A DNA stretch of 52,500 nucleotides, taken from the NCBI GenBank assembly GCA_020072925.1, contig JAIQGA010000026.1:1-52500 (forward strand), given 5' to 3'. Made by a program: the position numbers and the translations under genes. The stretch's first letter is position 1. The number at the start of each line of letters is the position of its first letter. A model generated the notes under the pieces. It was not told the DNA's origin. It did not search any database and saw only the letters and a program-made list of their open reading frames with translations. The stretch comes from Terriglobia bacterium (GTDB taxonomy: Bacteria; Acidobacteriota; Terriglobia; UBA7540). Positions 1 through 8,147 of this stretch are shown in pieces.

Positions 1-107
1 AGAAGATTTCCGATGACGAAATGGATCAACTCAACATCAAATACGACAAAGTAAACCCGCAGTGGAACTACACCATCTACCCGCGGACCCCGACAAAGAA
101 GACTTAA
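1..107 (+). CDS. ISAzo13-type transposase, C-terminal fragment
   Basis: An open frame entering from the left edge (codons from base 3) ends at TAA 105-107 and encodes about 34 residues. The pattern KISDDEMDQLNI, then a WNYTIYPR ending, resembles the extreme C-terminus of ISAzo13 / Rhodopirellula-type DDE transposases. That family typically ends with a K-x-S-D-x-E motif followed by E/Q-W-N-Y-T-I-x-P. The catalytic core lies outside the window. The downstream AT-rich stretch, with a GGCTTAAGCC palindrome at about 124-133, may be the element end, but no inverted partner is visible. The family call is from memory of the motif. Confidence 0.6.
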   Translation, partial: KISDDEMDQLNIKYDKVNPQWNYTIYPRTPTKKT

Positions 108-163
108 AAGTAAACTTTATTTTGGCTTAAGCCCTTAGTGTTCTCGACCAGCATCATTCAGCA

Positions 164-884
164 GGCGGGCTGGCGCAGACCCCTGATTTGTGGGGTCTGC
201 GATGTCCCGCAGGGACAGTCTCTTCTCGGGATCATCCCAGCCGGTCCATCTCCAGCAGCGACGCATCCTGCCCCAAGTACAATCTCCAACTCGACCGCGG
301 CCAATCGCCCGGTTCGTTCACCAGTCCGCGCTTGACGGGATTGTGGTGCATGTAGTCGAGCTTTTCCAGCCGCTTCTTTTCGCTGTAGACGTTGAACGGG
401 TAGAATCGCCGCTGCCACACGCGATAATGGGATTCATCGTGCATGGTGGGCGGCAGGCGGAGCCGCTCCAGCATCTTCCCGCACCAGGGATACTGTAGGT
501 TTTCCCGAAGCGCCTTCAGAATGCGGGTGGCCGTTCCCTCTTTCAGCCCCTTCACGATGAGCGGCGCGGCTTCGGCGGGTTGGGGCTTGAGCAGCAGGTG
601 AAAGTGCTCGGGCATCAATACCCAGCCGAGGAGCAGGAACTTCAGCCCCTGCCGCACTTCCGCGAGCCTCTGGACAAAGCAGCGGCAGAAACGCTCGAAA
701 AGAAATAGGAGCGCCCGGCGATAAGTGCTGCTGGTGATGAATTGCAGTTGACCCGGGCTGTAGTTACGCTTGTAGAAGGGCATGTTCGCGTGAAGTATAC
801 TCTCGACGCCTCGGGGTCGAAAGAGAGTCCCTTCGGGAGATCGCAGACCCCACAAACCAGGGGTCTGCGCCAGCCGGCCCGCCC
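164..884. mobile_element. RAYT unit flanked by inverted REP-like repeats
   Basis: The transposase gene at 232-783 is bracketed by two repeats of about 60 bp in inverted orientation (164-224 and about 821-881). They match except for a few substitutions and a 4-base indel. Each contains a hairpin, CGCAGACCCC paired with GGGGTCTGCG (174-201 on the left), followed by a small TCCC/GGGA stem. A related perfect hairpin lies alone at 1880-1911. REP hairpins flanking a RAYT are the expected arrangement for REP/BIME systems. Mobility itself is inferred. Confidence 0.7.
232..783 (-). CDS. REP-associated tyrosine transposase (RAYT, Y1 transposase family)
   Basis: This 183-residue protein starts at ATG 783 (MPFYKRNY), the usual RAYT start; a longer upstream reading would run through the flanking REP repeat. 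The HUH metal-binding motif is visible as MPEHFHLLLKP (His60, His62). The putative nucleophile Tyr144 lies in LDYMHHNPVKRGLV, the family signature Y-[IM]-H-x-N-P-V. RAYTs nick and join single-stranded REP hairpins and are thought to spread REP sequences. The length is normal and the frame intact, and inverted REP-like repeats flank it. No accessory gene is present, so it probably moves or domesticates REPs alone. Confidence 0.92.
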   Translation of the reverse strand: MPFYKRNYSPGQLQFITSSTYRRALLFLFERFCRCFVQRLAEVRQGLKFLLLGWVLMPEHFHLLLKPQPAEAAPLIVKGLKEGTATRILKALRENLQYPWCGKMLERLRLPPTMHDESHYRVWQRRFYPFNVYSEKKRLEKLDYMHHNPVKRGLVNEPGDWPRSSWRLYLGQDASLLEMDRLG

Positions 885-898
885 AAACCCTGCTAATC

Positions 899-1852
899 CT
901 ACTCTCGGGCTCCAGCCTGTTTGAGCAAGGTCGCGACATCGGTGTAGTGTCGTTGGATAGCGACGGAAAGCGCAGTCTGCCCTTCAGGGCCCGTGGAGTT
1001 GGGGTCGGCACCAGCCCTAAGCAGGAGCTTGAGACTGTCGGCGTGATCGGTCACAACCGCCGCAGTCAACGCAGTCCCGCCGCCCTTCATGCTCGCGTTC
1101 ACGTCCGCGCCGGCCTCCAGGAGGGCACGGACGCAGCCCGGGCTTCCGGTGGTGGCTGCGTAGATCAATGCTGTTGAGCCGTCAGGGCTGGTCGCGTTGA
1201 CGTTCGCCCCTTGTCCCAGGAGCTCCTTCACTCTTGCGACATCGCCCAGAAGTGCGGCGTGCATCAAGGGCGTGGTGCCCGGCTCGTACTGGCCAAACCA
1301 GGGGAACATCTGCACGGGAAGCCACTCGTTCTCTGCCAGGAAGACTTGCTTGTAGCCTGTCCCGGCCTCACGCGGCGGGTGTTGATGGCCGGGATCCTCG
1401 ACCCAGATCCCACGCTTCGCTCGGGCGAGCCCAACTGCCTCAAGCCTAGCCTCGAGGCCACTGGTGCGGATGGCCTTAAGTCGGTCGGGATCCGCGACTG
1501 GTTCTGCCGATCGCGCGCCGAGAGAGTCGTAGCTGGTGAAGTACTTCGCCGACACTAGCCTCCAGTTGTTGAAATTTTCCAGCCCCTTGCCGCCACGCGT
1601 CCAATCAAAGTCGAAGGTCAGGACCGCGAGCTTTACTCCCTGATCCCGCATCTCGTCCATCCATGGCTCGTGAATCCCGTCGCCTTTGGCGCCGTGCTCC
1701 ATCATGTTGCGCCACATGCTCTTAGCAGGAAGCGAATCCATCAGGTGTCGCACGGCCTCCTCCTCCGTGGTCCTCGCCGCCGGGATTGCGGGCGCCCCGG
1801 CTTGACACCAAGCGGTCGCACACAGCAGGATAAGCGTAGCGGACGATTGCAC
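899..1852 (-). CDS. Exported ankyrin-repeat protein
   Basis: This protein has 317 residues. The N-terminus (LILLCATAWCQAGAPAIPAA) looks like a signal peptide. A middle region of about 140 residues with no family I recognise follows, then four ankyrin repeats from about residue 190 to the end, recognisable by TPLMHAALLGD, LLGQGANVNA, TALIYAATTG and LLEAGADVNA. The start is GTG at 1852, preceded by GGAG at suitable spacing. It lies downstream of a MacB-type permease on the same strand, separated by a REP-like hairpin, so co-transcription is uncertain. Ankyrin repeats bind proteins; the partner is unknown. The C-terminus ends just before the right repeat of the RAYT unit. Confidence 0.85.
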   Translation of the reverse strand: MQSSATLILLCATAWCQAGAPAIPAARTTEEEAVRHLMDSLPAKSMWRNMMEHGAKGDGIHEPWMDEMRDQGVKLAVLTFDFDWTRGGKGLENFNNWRLVSAKYFTSYDSLGARSAEPVADPDRLKAIRTSGLEARLEAVGLARAKRGIWVEDPGHQHPPREAGTGYKQVFLAENEWLPVQMFPWFGQYEPGTTPLMHAALLGDVARVKELLGQGANVNATSPDGSTALIYAATTGSPGCVRALLEAGADVNASMKGGGTALTAAVVTDHADSLKLLLRAGADPNSTGPEGQTALSVAIQRHYTDVATLLKQAGARE

Positions 1853-1879
1853 CCAAGTGCTCCATTTCCCCGCAGGGCT

Positions 1880-1911
1880 GGCTGGCGCAGACCTGAAGGT
1901 CTGCGCCAGCC
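1880..1911. repeat. REP-like perfect hairpin
   Basis: The arm GGCTGGCGCAGACC (1880-1893) and its exact reverse complement (1898-1911) are separated by the loop TGAA. The arm matches the outer stem of the repeats flanking the RAYT at 164-224 and 821-881, so it is probably a solitary copy of the same REP family. It lies in the 69-base gap between the permease stop and the ankyrin start and would fold in mRNA. There is no T-tract, so a terminator role is not supported. Confidence 0.75.
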
Positions 1912-1921
1912 CCGCTCTGCC

Positions 1922-3172
1922 TCACTCGTAGCGCAGGGCTTCGATGGGATCGAGCTTGGCAGCCTTGCCGGCGGGATAGTATCCGAAGAAGATCCCAACG
2001 CCGGTGGCAAACACTGCCGCGGTGGCCAGGGCGGTCATCGAAATGAATCGGGGCCAACCCATAATCGAAGCCACCGCGCCCGAGAGGAACGCTCCGGCGA
2101 TAATGCCCAGCAAGCCTCCGACGGTGCTGAGGGCGACGGCCTCGACGATGAATTGCCAGCGGATGTCCGATTCGGTGGCGCCCGCGGCCATGCGGATGCC
2201 GATTTCCCGCGTACGCTCCGTCACCGAGACCAGCATGATGTTCATGATTCCGATGCCGCCGACCAGCAGTGAGATCGAGGCAACGCTGGCGAGGAGCAGC
2301 GTCATCACTCGTCCGGCGGCGCCCGCAACGTCCGCCGCCTGGGTCATGGAGCGCACGGCGAAGTCGTCATCCTCGTCGGGCCGGATGTGATGCCGCTGGC
2401 GGAGCAAACCCTCGACCTGCCGTTGCGCGAGGTCGACTGCCGCGCTGTCCAACGCCTTGATGGCAATAAATCGCAGATACGTTCCGCCCTCGATTTTCTT
2501 CTGCGCGGTGGTCCAGGGCATCTCGATGCGGTCGTCCTGGTCGGCGCCGAACGGCGCCTGGCCCTTGATTCCCAGGACTCCGATGACCACGAAAGGCAGG
2601 CTCTTGACGCGAATCGTCTTGCCAATCGGGTTCTCGTCGCCAAACAGCATTTCTACGACCGTCTGGCCCACGACGACGACATCGGCACCCCGGCGCACGT
2701 CCTCTTCCGTGAAAAAAGTGCCCGCCGCCATGGGCCAATCGCGAATGTCCGGGAAGGTCACATCGACGCCATCCATCTCAGTGAACCAGTTTTGATTCTC
2801 ATAAACAACCTGGACCTGCGTCTCGACTCCGGGCGAAACCTCTTTGACGGCGGAGCATTCGCGAGCAATGGCCTGGACATCCCCAAGACTCAGCGTCGAA
2901 TGCGAGCCCCAACCCATGCGCACCCCGCCCCGGCCCATACTGCCGGGCAACGCGTAGAGCAGGTTCGACCCCATGCTGGCAATCTGCGCCTGCACCATCT
3001 GGTTCGCGCCCTGGCCGAAGCTCACCGAAGCCACAACGGCGGCAATGCCGATGACAATCCCCAGCATCGTCAGCAGCGACCGCATCTTGTGCCGCTCGAG
3101 CGAGCGCAACGCGACGCGCAGGATGGCCAGGAATTCCATGCCGCCTCCGAACTGTGTCCCCTTCATGGCCAT
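1922..3172 (-). CDS. MacB-type ABC transporter permease (no ATPase domain)
   Basis: The protein has 416 residues. The start chosen is ATG 3172, preceded by AAAGG; an upstream extension lacks permease character. The first membrane segment follows LRSLERHKMRSLLTMLGIVIG. A periplasmic MacB_PCD-type domain comes next, then the FtsX-type segment with LLVGGIGIMNIMLVSVTERTREIG at about residue 290 and the typical tail PIEALRYE. MacB/LolC-type permeases couple a cytoplasmic ATPase to export of substrates or lipoproteins across the envelope. No Walker A/B domain is fused here and no ATPase gene is adjacent, so it would need a partner encoded elsewhere. Substrate unknown. Confidence 0.9.
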   Translation of the reverse strand: MAMKGTQFGGGMEFLAILRVALRSLERHKMRSLLTMLGIVIGIAAVVASVSFGQGANQMVQAQIASMGSNLLYALPGSMGRGGVRMGWGSHSTLSLGDVQAIARECSAVKEVSPGVETQVQVVYENQNWFTEMDGVDVTFPDIRDWPMAAGTFFTEEDVRRGADVVVVGQTVVEMLFGDENPIGKTIRVKSLPFVVIGVLGIKGQAPFGADQDDRIEMPWTTAQKKIEGGTYLRFIAIKALDSAAVDLAQRQVEGLLRQRHHIRPDEDDDFAVRSMTQAADVAGAAGRVMTLLLASVASISLLVGGIGIMNIMLVSVTERTREIGIRMAAGATESDIRWQFIVEAVALSTVGGLLGIIAGAFLSGAVASIMGWPRFISMTALATAAVFATGVGIFFGYYPAGKAAKLDPIEALRYE

Positions 3173-3318
3173 GGTGAGTCGCCTTTCTTTTTGCTGGAGC
3201 AAGGCCGAATGATCTTGCCGGCTTTGGAGAATCTTCGTCGAATGATTCCGCTGTCCCGCCCCTGAGCAGACTATGCTACTCCCGCCCGGAGCAAATTCCA
3301 ACGGCATGCAGGCCCGCG

Positions 3319-4122
3319 TCAAAAGTCAAAGCGGTATCCGACGATCATCTTGGCGATGAGATGGTCGGTGCTGCGGGTCATGCCGACGCCCACGCCGAAG
3401 TTGAATTCCCATTTGGGCGAGAGGTTCAGGTCGATGGTAGGGAAAAGCTGCTGTTGCTGGTCCTTGAGGGGATCGAACCCGGTGACCGGCCCCAGCGACC
3501 CGTAGTACTCGAATCCGCCCGCGACTTTCTTGGTGAAGTCGTAACTGATTTTGAAATTTGGGGAGAAGACAAAGCCCTGCTTTACGCTTTCTCCCTTGAG
3601 CGAGCGGTCGAAGGTGGGATTGAAAGACCAGTACCAGCGGCCCTGCTGCTTGTCGACAATCGGCCGGATTTCCCAGGTCCAGGTGTCAGGCGAAAACTGG
3701 CGGCGCTGGTAGCCGATCTCGTTCGAAACGCTCACGCCCACGGGCCAATGCCAGCTCTCCGGAATGCGAAATCGCGGGCGAATGTGGTCGCCCACCCAAT
3801 CCCAACCGTTGCCGTTCCGGGCGCTGGTGAAAATGTAGAAGCCCGTCTCGAACCAGGAATTGAATCCGTGCGTAATCTCGATGGTTTCGTGCAGGGTATG
3901 CTCGGTGGGCTGAAGGCCGTCCACAACATTCTTCTCGCCTTCGAACGTAAAGTTGGTGTGCAATTCGAGCATGGTGTGATGAGGCGCGACAGTGTCCACG
4001 CCGTAGACCTGAATTTCGTAATTATCCTGCGCGGCGACGAGTGAGGGGAACCCGAGGAGCGCCAGCAGGCCCAGCAACCCCCAGGCGCGCTGGCCGGATC
4101 GAACTGGATTGCGCGTCTTCAT
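3319..4122 (-). CDS. Predicted outer-membrane beta-barrel protein
   Basis: This 267-residue protein has a signal peptide (WGLLGLLALLGFPSLVAAQ). The rest alternates aromatic and polar residues in short strands, with many Trp/Tyr, for example WTWEIRPIVDKQQGRWYWSF. It ends in YRFDF, a terminal aromatic residue typical of BAM-targeted outer-membrane barrels. The specific family is not recognised. It lies upstream of the MacB-type permease on the same strand with a gap of about 146 bases, so it may be co-transcribed and might form the outer-membrane part of the same export pathway. That link is only suggested by position. Confidence 0.7.
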   Translation of the reverse strand: MKTRNPVRSGQRAWGLLGLLALLGFPSLVAAQDNYEIQVYGVDTVAPHHTMLELHTNFTFEGEKNVVDGLQPTEHTLHETIEITHGFNSWFETGFYIFTSARNGNGWDWVGDHIRPRFRIPESWHWPVGVSVSNEIGYQRRQFSPDTWTWEIRPIVDKQQGRWYWSFNPTFDRSLKGESVKQGFVFSPNFKISYDFTKKVAGGFEYYGSLGPVTGFDPLKDQQQQLFPTIDLNLSPKWEFNFGVGVGMTRSTDHLIAKMIVGYRFDF

Positions 4123-4303
4123 TTCCTGTTGGCACCACGTTCCTGCAGACTGACGGCGACAACCCTCTCCTCACGCGCTCGGCGCGCAGTTTCGGAGAGA
4201 TGATTCAATGCTGTACTACAATCCCTGAACAGGCGGGCTACCGCACTCGCGGCAGCATTGATTGGATGATTCTACGGTTATACCGGTTAGCCCGATAAAA
4301 AGC

Positions 4304-5239
4304 CTAGCCGCCGGCGACGGCCAGATCGGAATAATCCGTTGTCAGCTTGAGAAGGATCTGGCTCCCCTTGAGATCGAGTTGCGTGCCTTCAAATGGATTC
4401 GGCCGATTGGGATTCTGATTCTGCCAAGCAAGCTGCTGGGCGAGCTTCAGCCCCTCGAGAATCTGCCGCAAGCTCGAGGCGGCGTCGGTGCTGACGCAGT
4501 TCATGTTCACCGCCACCGTGACCTTGTCCGCGGCGTCGACCGCATAACTAAGTGACTCGACATCCTGAAACACCTTCGCCCAATCCAGCTTGATGTCGCC
4601 CTGGCTGGGCATGGAGTTCTTGAACCAGTCACCCACCGCCGGGCCGACGGCCACGCCCCAGATCGGCGCGTCCTTGTTGGCCTGGTCGACGAGCGCCGCC
4701 AATTTCTGGTTAGAGCCCAGACCCGGACGCTGGCCCGCGCGCGCCTCGAGCAGCGAAGTCAAGGCGGTCAGCGACCCGAACGCGCCGAGCGAGTTGCTCA
4801 CCGCGACGATACACGTTCCCTCCAGCCCTCCCTGCAAGCAGAAGGCCTGCTGGTTGCCGATGGGCGTGGGCGGCATGCCGCGGCTCTGCGCGCTTTGGGC
4901 GATGGATTGCGGATCGAAGTGCCCGGAGGCCAGGCCGTACAAATCCATTTCCTTGCTGCCCGCCTCCCAACCCAGGATCAGCTCATCCACGTCCCCTTCG
5001 CGGATTCCCAATTGGCTTAACGCGGTTTCGAGCTTCTGCAGTCTCGGCCCCTGGTATCGCTGGCGGAGGCTCTGGTAATTGGAGATTCTCCGCAACTTCG
5101 TCGGGCTGGAATATTCTATGCGGATCGATTCCGGCGGGAAACCAGCCAGCGCTTCCTTCACCAGTTCCTGCGCGGGCAGCGCCTGCGGAAGCGCCCAGAT
5201 TCCCAGCACCACGAAACACGTCAAATACTTTCGATTCAT
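4304..5239 (-). CDS. Secreted protein of unknown function
   Basis: The protein has 311 residues and starts at ATG 5239, preceded by AAGGGGAA; upstream frame extension runs into repeat DNA. The signal peptide is MNRKYLTCFVVLGIWALPQALPAQ. The mature part resembles DUF-type secreted proteins common in acidobacteria that begin FPPESIRIEY and hold two cysteines (CLQGGLEGTCIV). No catalytic motif is seen and I assign no function. It is followed on the same strand by the outer-membrane-like gene, 181 bases downstream; that gap shows nothing distinctive. Confidence 0.65.
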   Translation of the reverse strand: MNRKYLTCFVVLGIWALPQALPAQELVKEALAGFPPESIRIEYSSPTKLRRISNYQSLRQRYQGPRLQKLETALSQLGIREGDVDELILGWEAGSKEMDLYGLASGHFDPQSIAQSAQSRGMPPTPIGNQQAFCLQGGLEGTCIVAVSNSLGAFGSLTALTSLLEARAGQRPGLGSNQKLAALVDQANKDAPIWGVAVGPAVGDWFKNSMPSQGDIKLDWAKVFQDVESLSYAVDAADKVTVAVNMNCVSTDAASSLRQILEGLKLAQQLAWQNQNPNRPNPFEGTQLDLKGSQILLKLTTDYSDLAVAGG

Positions 5240-5276
5240 AATTCCCCTTTTGCGCATTTCAAAAAGCCATGGAACT

Positions 5277-5425
5277 GTCATCCTGAGGAGGCGAAGCCGG
5301 TCCTGAGTGAAACGAAGGAAGAATCTCCGCATTCGCCAGCTTCTACAGATGCAGGGATTTCCCCCGGAGTTTGCCCTGAGCGAAATGCCGACGTCCTTCG
5401 CTTCGTTCAGGGTGATAGGGCAGGT
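5277..5425. repeat. Dispersed TCATCCTGAG-type intergenic repeat
   Basis: The stretch begins TCATCCTGAGGAGGCGAAGC, continues with GAATCTCCGCATT, and ends with a GAGCGAA/TTCGCTTCG stretch. A second copy lies in reverse orientation at 7216-7308, and a shorter relative at about 29590-29628. It forms the non-coding DNA upstream of the secreted protein gene together with the adjacent hairpin. No gene is supported between 5240 and 5575. Confidence 0.6.
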
Positions 5426-5440
5426 TGCTTCCACCGGCTT

Positions 5441-5486
5441 GGAGCGCGGCCATCTTGGCCGCTTGCGGGCGAGACGCCCGCGCTCC
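5441..5486. repeat. REP-like double hairpin
   Basis: Outer arms GGAGCGCG (5441) and CGCGCTCC (ending 5486) enclose two inner stems, GCGGCCATCTTGGCCGC and GCGGGCGAGACGCCCGC. This is a compact palindromic unit between the aminotransferase stop and the secreted protein start. No start codon or T-tract is associated. Confidence 0.65.
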
Positions 5487-5575
5487 TCGTGCGCCTTTCG
5501 GCACGGGAAGAAGACGCCCGTCGCCGCTCATAGCACGCCGTCACAGACTGCGCCGGAGCATCGTGCCCTTCCGCC

Positions 5576-6967
5576 CTACATATTCCTGGCGCGGCGGAAC
5601 AGTTGATCGAGAAGTTCGAGCGCGAGGTCCATTTCTTCGCGCGTAATCGTGAACGACGGCGCGAGGGTGAAGACGTTCTTGTAATAGCCGCCCACATCGA
5701 GCACCAGTCCGTATTTGCGCCCCGCGGCTTCCAGCGTGCCCTTCAATCCCTCGGCGAAGATGCGATCGGTAAGCTCGCGGTCGGGCGTGACGCCGTCTTC
5801 CTTGCAGACCTCGAGGCGCAGCGCCAGGCCGAGGCCATCCACGTGGCCGATCACGCCGGGATAGCGGCTCTGCAATTCCTTGAGTCCCGCGAGCAGGTAC
5901 GCGCCCTTCTCGTTGACCTGCGACTCGTAATCCTCTTCCTCGATCATCTTGAGCGTTTCGAGCGCCACGGCCGTGCCCAGGGTATTTGAGGAAAACGTCG
6001 AGTGCGTGGAGCCCGGCGGAAACAGTTCCGGCGTAATCAATTCTTCGCGCGCCCAGATCCCCGAAAGCGGATTCAATCCGTTGGTCAGCGCCTTGCCGAA
6101 CACAATGATATCCGGCGTAATGCCGAAATGCTCGATGGCCCAGAATTTCCCCGTGCGGAAGAAGCCCATCTGAATTTCGTCGTCGACCACCAGGATCTTG
6201 TGCGTCTTGCACGTCTCCTTGAGGCGCGCAAAATAATCGCGCGGCGGAATCACGTAGCCACCGGTTCCCTGCACCGGCTCGATGTAGAACGCGCCAAACT
6301 CCGCGGTCTGGGCCTTGGCGTCCCACACCGTGTGGTATTCATTGGCGAAGAGCTGCGCGAACTGGTCGTGGCAATAGAGGTTGCAGGTCTCAGGCTTCAG
6401 GTTGTAGATGCAGCGAAAGCAATAAGGGTAGAAGACGAACTGCGCGCGGTCGCCGAAGTGGCCATAGCGGCGGCGATAGCGATAGCTGGAGGTGATGGCC
6501 GAGGCGCCCAGCGTCCGTCCGTGATACCCGCCCATGAACGCAAACATCAGGTTCTTGCCCGTATAGTTGCGCACGATTTTGAGCGAGTCCTCGATGGCCT
6601 GCGAGCCGCCCACGTTGAAGTGCACGCGGCCTTTCACTCCAAAGCGCTTCTCGCAGTACTGCGCGATGCGCGCGGCGACTTCCACCTTCTCGGCGTGCAG
6701 GTACTGGCAGGCAAGCTGCGGCAGGCGGTCAACCTGGCGCTTCAGCGCCTCGTTCAGCCGCCGGTTCTTGTACCCAAAGCTCGCGGCGGAATACCACATC
6801 TGCAAATCGAGGTAAGGCGTTCCCTGCTCGTCGTAGAGATAACTGCCCTCGCAGTCCACGAAGATTTTGGGCGGGTCGAGATAATGGACCGTATCGCCAA
6901 ACGAGCAGTACTTCCTTTCCAGCGCCAGCAGTTCGGCGGTCCTGGTCGTGGGTTCGGAAATGGGCAA
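5576..6967 (-). CDS. Class III PLP-dependent aminotransferase
   Basis: The protein has 463 residues. TTG 6967 is preferred because GGGAGG sits 8 bases upstream; a GTG at 7015 in frame is possible. The fold-type I signature is clear: GGSQAIEDSLK, GGYHGRTLGA, the PLP-phenol Asp in LVVDDEIQMGFFRTGK, and the Schiff-base Lys292 in IIVFGKALTNG. Relatives transfer amino groups between omega-amines or amino acids and 2-oxoglutarate or pyruvate. An unusual cysteine cluster C-x2-C-x8-C-x3-C (183, 186, 195, 199) follows the GRTLG region. As the last gene of the minus-strand acyl-ACP locus it may install an amine in the product; substrate is not deducible. Confidence 0.88.
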   Translation of the reverse strand: MPISEPTTRTAELLALERKYCSFGDTVHYLDPPKIFVDCEGSYLYDEQGTPYLDLQMWYSAASFGYKNRRLNEALKRQVDRLPQLACQYLHAEKVEVAARIAQYCEKRFGVKGRVHFNVGGSQAIEDSLKIVRNYTGKNLMFAFMGGYHGRTLGASAITSSYRYRRRYGHFGDRAQFVFYPYCFRCIYNLKPETCNLYCHDQFAQLFANEYHTVWDAKAQTAEFGAFYIEPVQGTGGYVIPPRDYFARLKETCKTHKILVVDDEIQMGFFRTGKFWAIEHFGITPDIIVFGKALTNGLNPLSGIWAREELITPELFPPGSTHSTFSSNTLGTAVALETLKMIEEEDYESQVNEKGAYLLAGLKELQSRYPGVIGHVDGLGLALRLEVCKEDGVTPDRELTDRIFAEGLKGTLEAAGRKYGLVLDVGGYYKNVFTLAPSFTITREEMDLALELLDQLFRRARNM

Positions 6968-7083
6968 CGTGGGTTCCTCCCGGGAAGCCGAAATTCTATC
7001 AGGATGATGGAGCACCCGTTCGCCCTGTCATTCTGAGTGCCGATGGGCCTGCGGCCCACCGATGGAAATGAAAATCACCACTA

Positions 7084-7204
7084 CCGTCACCCCCGCGAAA
7101 CTTGTCCCCACGAAAGTGGGGAGCGGGGGTCCACTTCGGTCAGGAAAGAGTTGGATTCCCGCTCCCCCGCCTTCGCGGAGGACAAGTTTCGCGGGAATGA
7201 CCGG
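7084..7204. repeat. Long inverted repeat (CCCGCGAAACTTGTCC type)
   Basis: The arm CCCGCGAAACTTGTCC near 7092 pairs with GGACAAGTTTCGCGGG near 7180-7195, enclosing further self-complementary segments (ACTTTCGTGGGG-like and CCGCTCCCCCGCC). It resembles the widespread GTCATTCCCGCGAAAG-type intergenic repeats. It forms part of the 370-base gap between the aminotransferase and the phosphatase, in which no gene is supported. Confidence 0.65.
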
Positions 7205-7215
7205 TACTGGGTGAT

Positions 7216-7308
7216 TTTCGACAGAGCGTAGCGAAGAATCCCCGCATTGGTCGAATCAAGGAAATGCGGAGATCCTTCGTCGGCTTCGCCTCCTCAGGAT
7301 GACAACCT
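7216..7308. repeat. Second copy of TCATCCTGAG-type repeat, inverted
   Basis: The reverse complement reads TGTCATCCTGAGGAGGCGAA, then GATCTCCGCATT, matching the element at 5277-5425. Inside, AATGCGG/CCGCATT arms make it partly self-complementary. It lies between the class III aminotransferase and the HAD phosphatase. Confidence 0.6.
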
Positions 7309-7330
7309 GAGGGTTTTTCAGCATCCTGCT

Positions 7331-7410
7331 GAAGTTAGAAGTCGAAAGCCGCCACCGCGGCTCTCGGTTTCCTGGCTTTCAACTTTCGACTTTCGACTTT
7401 TGACTTGGCC
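7331..7410. repeat. Inverted heptad array g (at 3' end of HAD gene)
   Basis: The right arm holds CTTTCAA, CTTTCGA, CTTTCGA, CTTTTGA and CTTGGCC (7376-7410). The left arm holds GAAGTTA, GAAGTCG and AAAGCC (7331-7350), inverted relative to it. The centre is about 25 bases and carries no gene. The whole unit lies inside the 3' end of the HAD gene and supplies its stop codon (7335-7337). Confidence 0.75.
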
Positions 7411-8078
7411 TCGCCAGGGTCCAGGAACTTCTCAAGTTGCTCCTGGACTTTCGCAAAGGTCTCGAACGGGTGGCAGGCGATGCCATGCTCGCGGCAATAC
7501 GCCAGCAACTGGCGCTTAGCGAAAATCAGGTCGGCTTCCTCCAGCGCGAAGCGGTCGGAGAGCCCGTCGCCCACGAAGATGACCGGGCGGTGGCCTTCCC
7601 GGAAGCGGCGCATCACCGCCGCCTTGCACGTGGCGCAGCCGTGTTCGCAGGGTTCTTCGGAATGCGGGAAGGAAGGCACCAGGCGCCGGCCCTCCAGGCG
7701 CAGCGCGCTCGCGAACAGGTGCGTTCCGTTGCGCAGCGGCCCGTTGACCCCGGAGCGCTTCAGCACGCGTCGGATGACGTAATCGAAGCCGTCGCTCACC
7801 ACGTAGAGGTCCAAGCGGCGCCTCTGCGTGAAGCGATAGAACGCGGCAAAGTGCGGATCGAGCGGAACGGCGTCAATCAGCGCGTGAAGCTCCTCCGCGG
7901 AAGTCTCCACCAGCGCCATCTGGCGCTCCAGACACTCGCGCGAGCCAATTGCTCCGCACATCCACTCCTGCTCGACTTCGCGCCAGGAGGGGTGCGCCAG
8001 TTGCGTGAGGATTTGATCCGTCACGTCCTCCTGCGTAATCGTGCCGTCGAAATCGCAAAAAACGATCGCCCCATCCAT
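7335..8078 (-). CDS. HAD-superfamily phosphatase, MtnX/SerB-like (HAD-IB)
   Basis: The protein has 247 residues from ATG 8078 (AGGA at good spacing); an ATG 33 bases further upstream is an alternative. Motif I is VFCDFDGTIT at residues 5-14 with the nucleophile and acid Asp. Motif II is the Ser in YVVSDGFDY and motif IV is VIFVGDGLSDRFAL. An inserted C-x3-C-x2-C cluster (EEPCEHGCATCKA) resembles MtnX-type cap or linker cysteines. It should hydrolyse a small phosphorylated metabolite. The C-terminal 25 or so residues (Lys/Arg/Ala-rich) are encoded by the inverted heptad array at 7331-7410 and are not part of the fold. It belongs to the acyl-ACP locus. Confidence 0.85.
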   Translation of the reverse strand: MDGAIVFCDFDGTITQEDVTDQILTQLAHPSWREVEQEWMCGAIGSRECLERQMALVETSAEELHALIDAVPLDPHFAAFYRFTQRRRLDLYVVSDGFDYVIRRVLKRSGVNGPLRNGTHLFASALRLEGRRLVPSFPHSEEPCEHGCATCKAAVMRRFREGHRPVIFVGDGLSDRFALEEADLIFAKRQLLAYCREHGIACHPFETFAKVQEQLEKFLDPGEAKSKVESRKLKARKPRAAVAAFDF

Positions 8079-8147
8079 CGAAGATTTTCCTGTCTGGGAA
8101 TTGTTTTTCATCTAATGAACTTTAATCCTTTCAATACGCTATTAATG

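Noticed and set aside
6002-7036. Long plus-strand open frame opposite the aminotransferase
   Set aside because: It is antisense to a clearly homologous gene; its composition reflects the GC-rich complementary codons.
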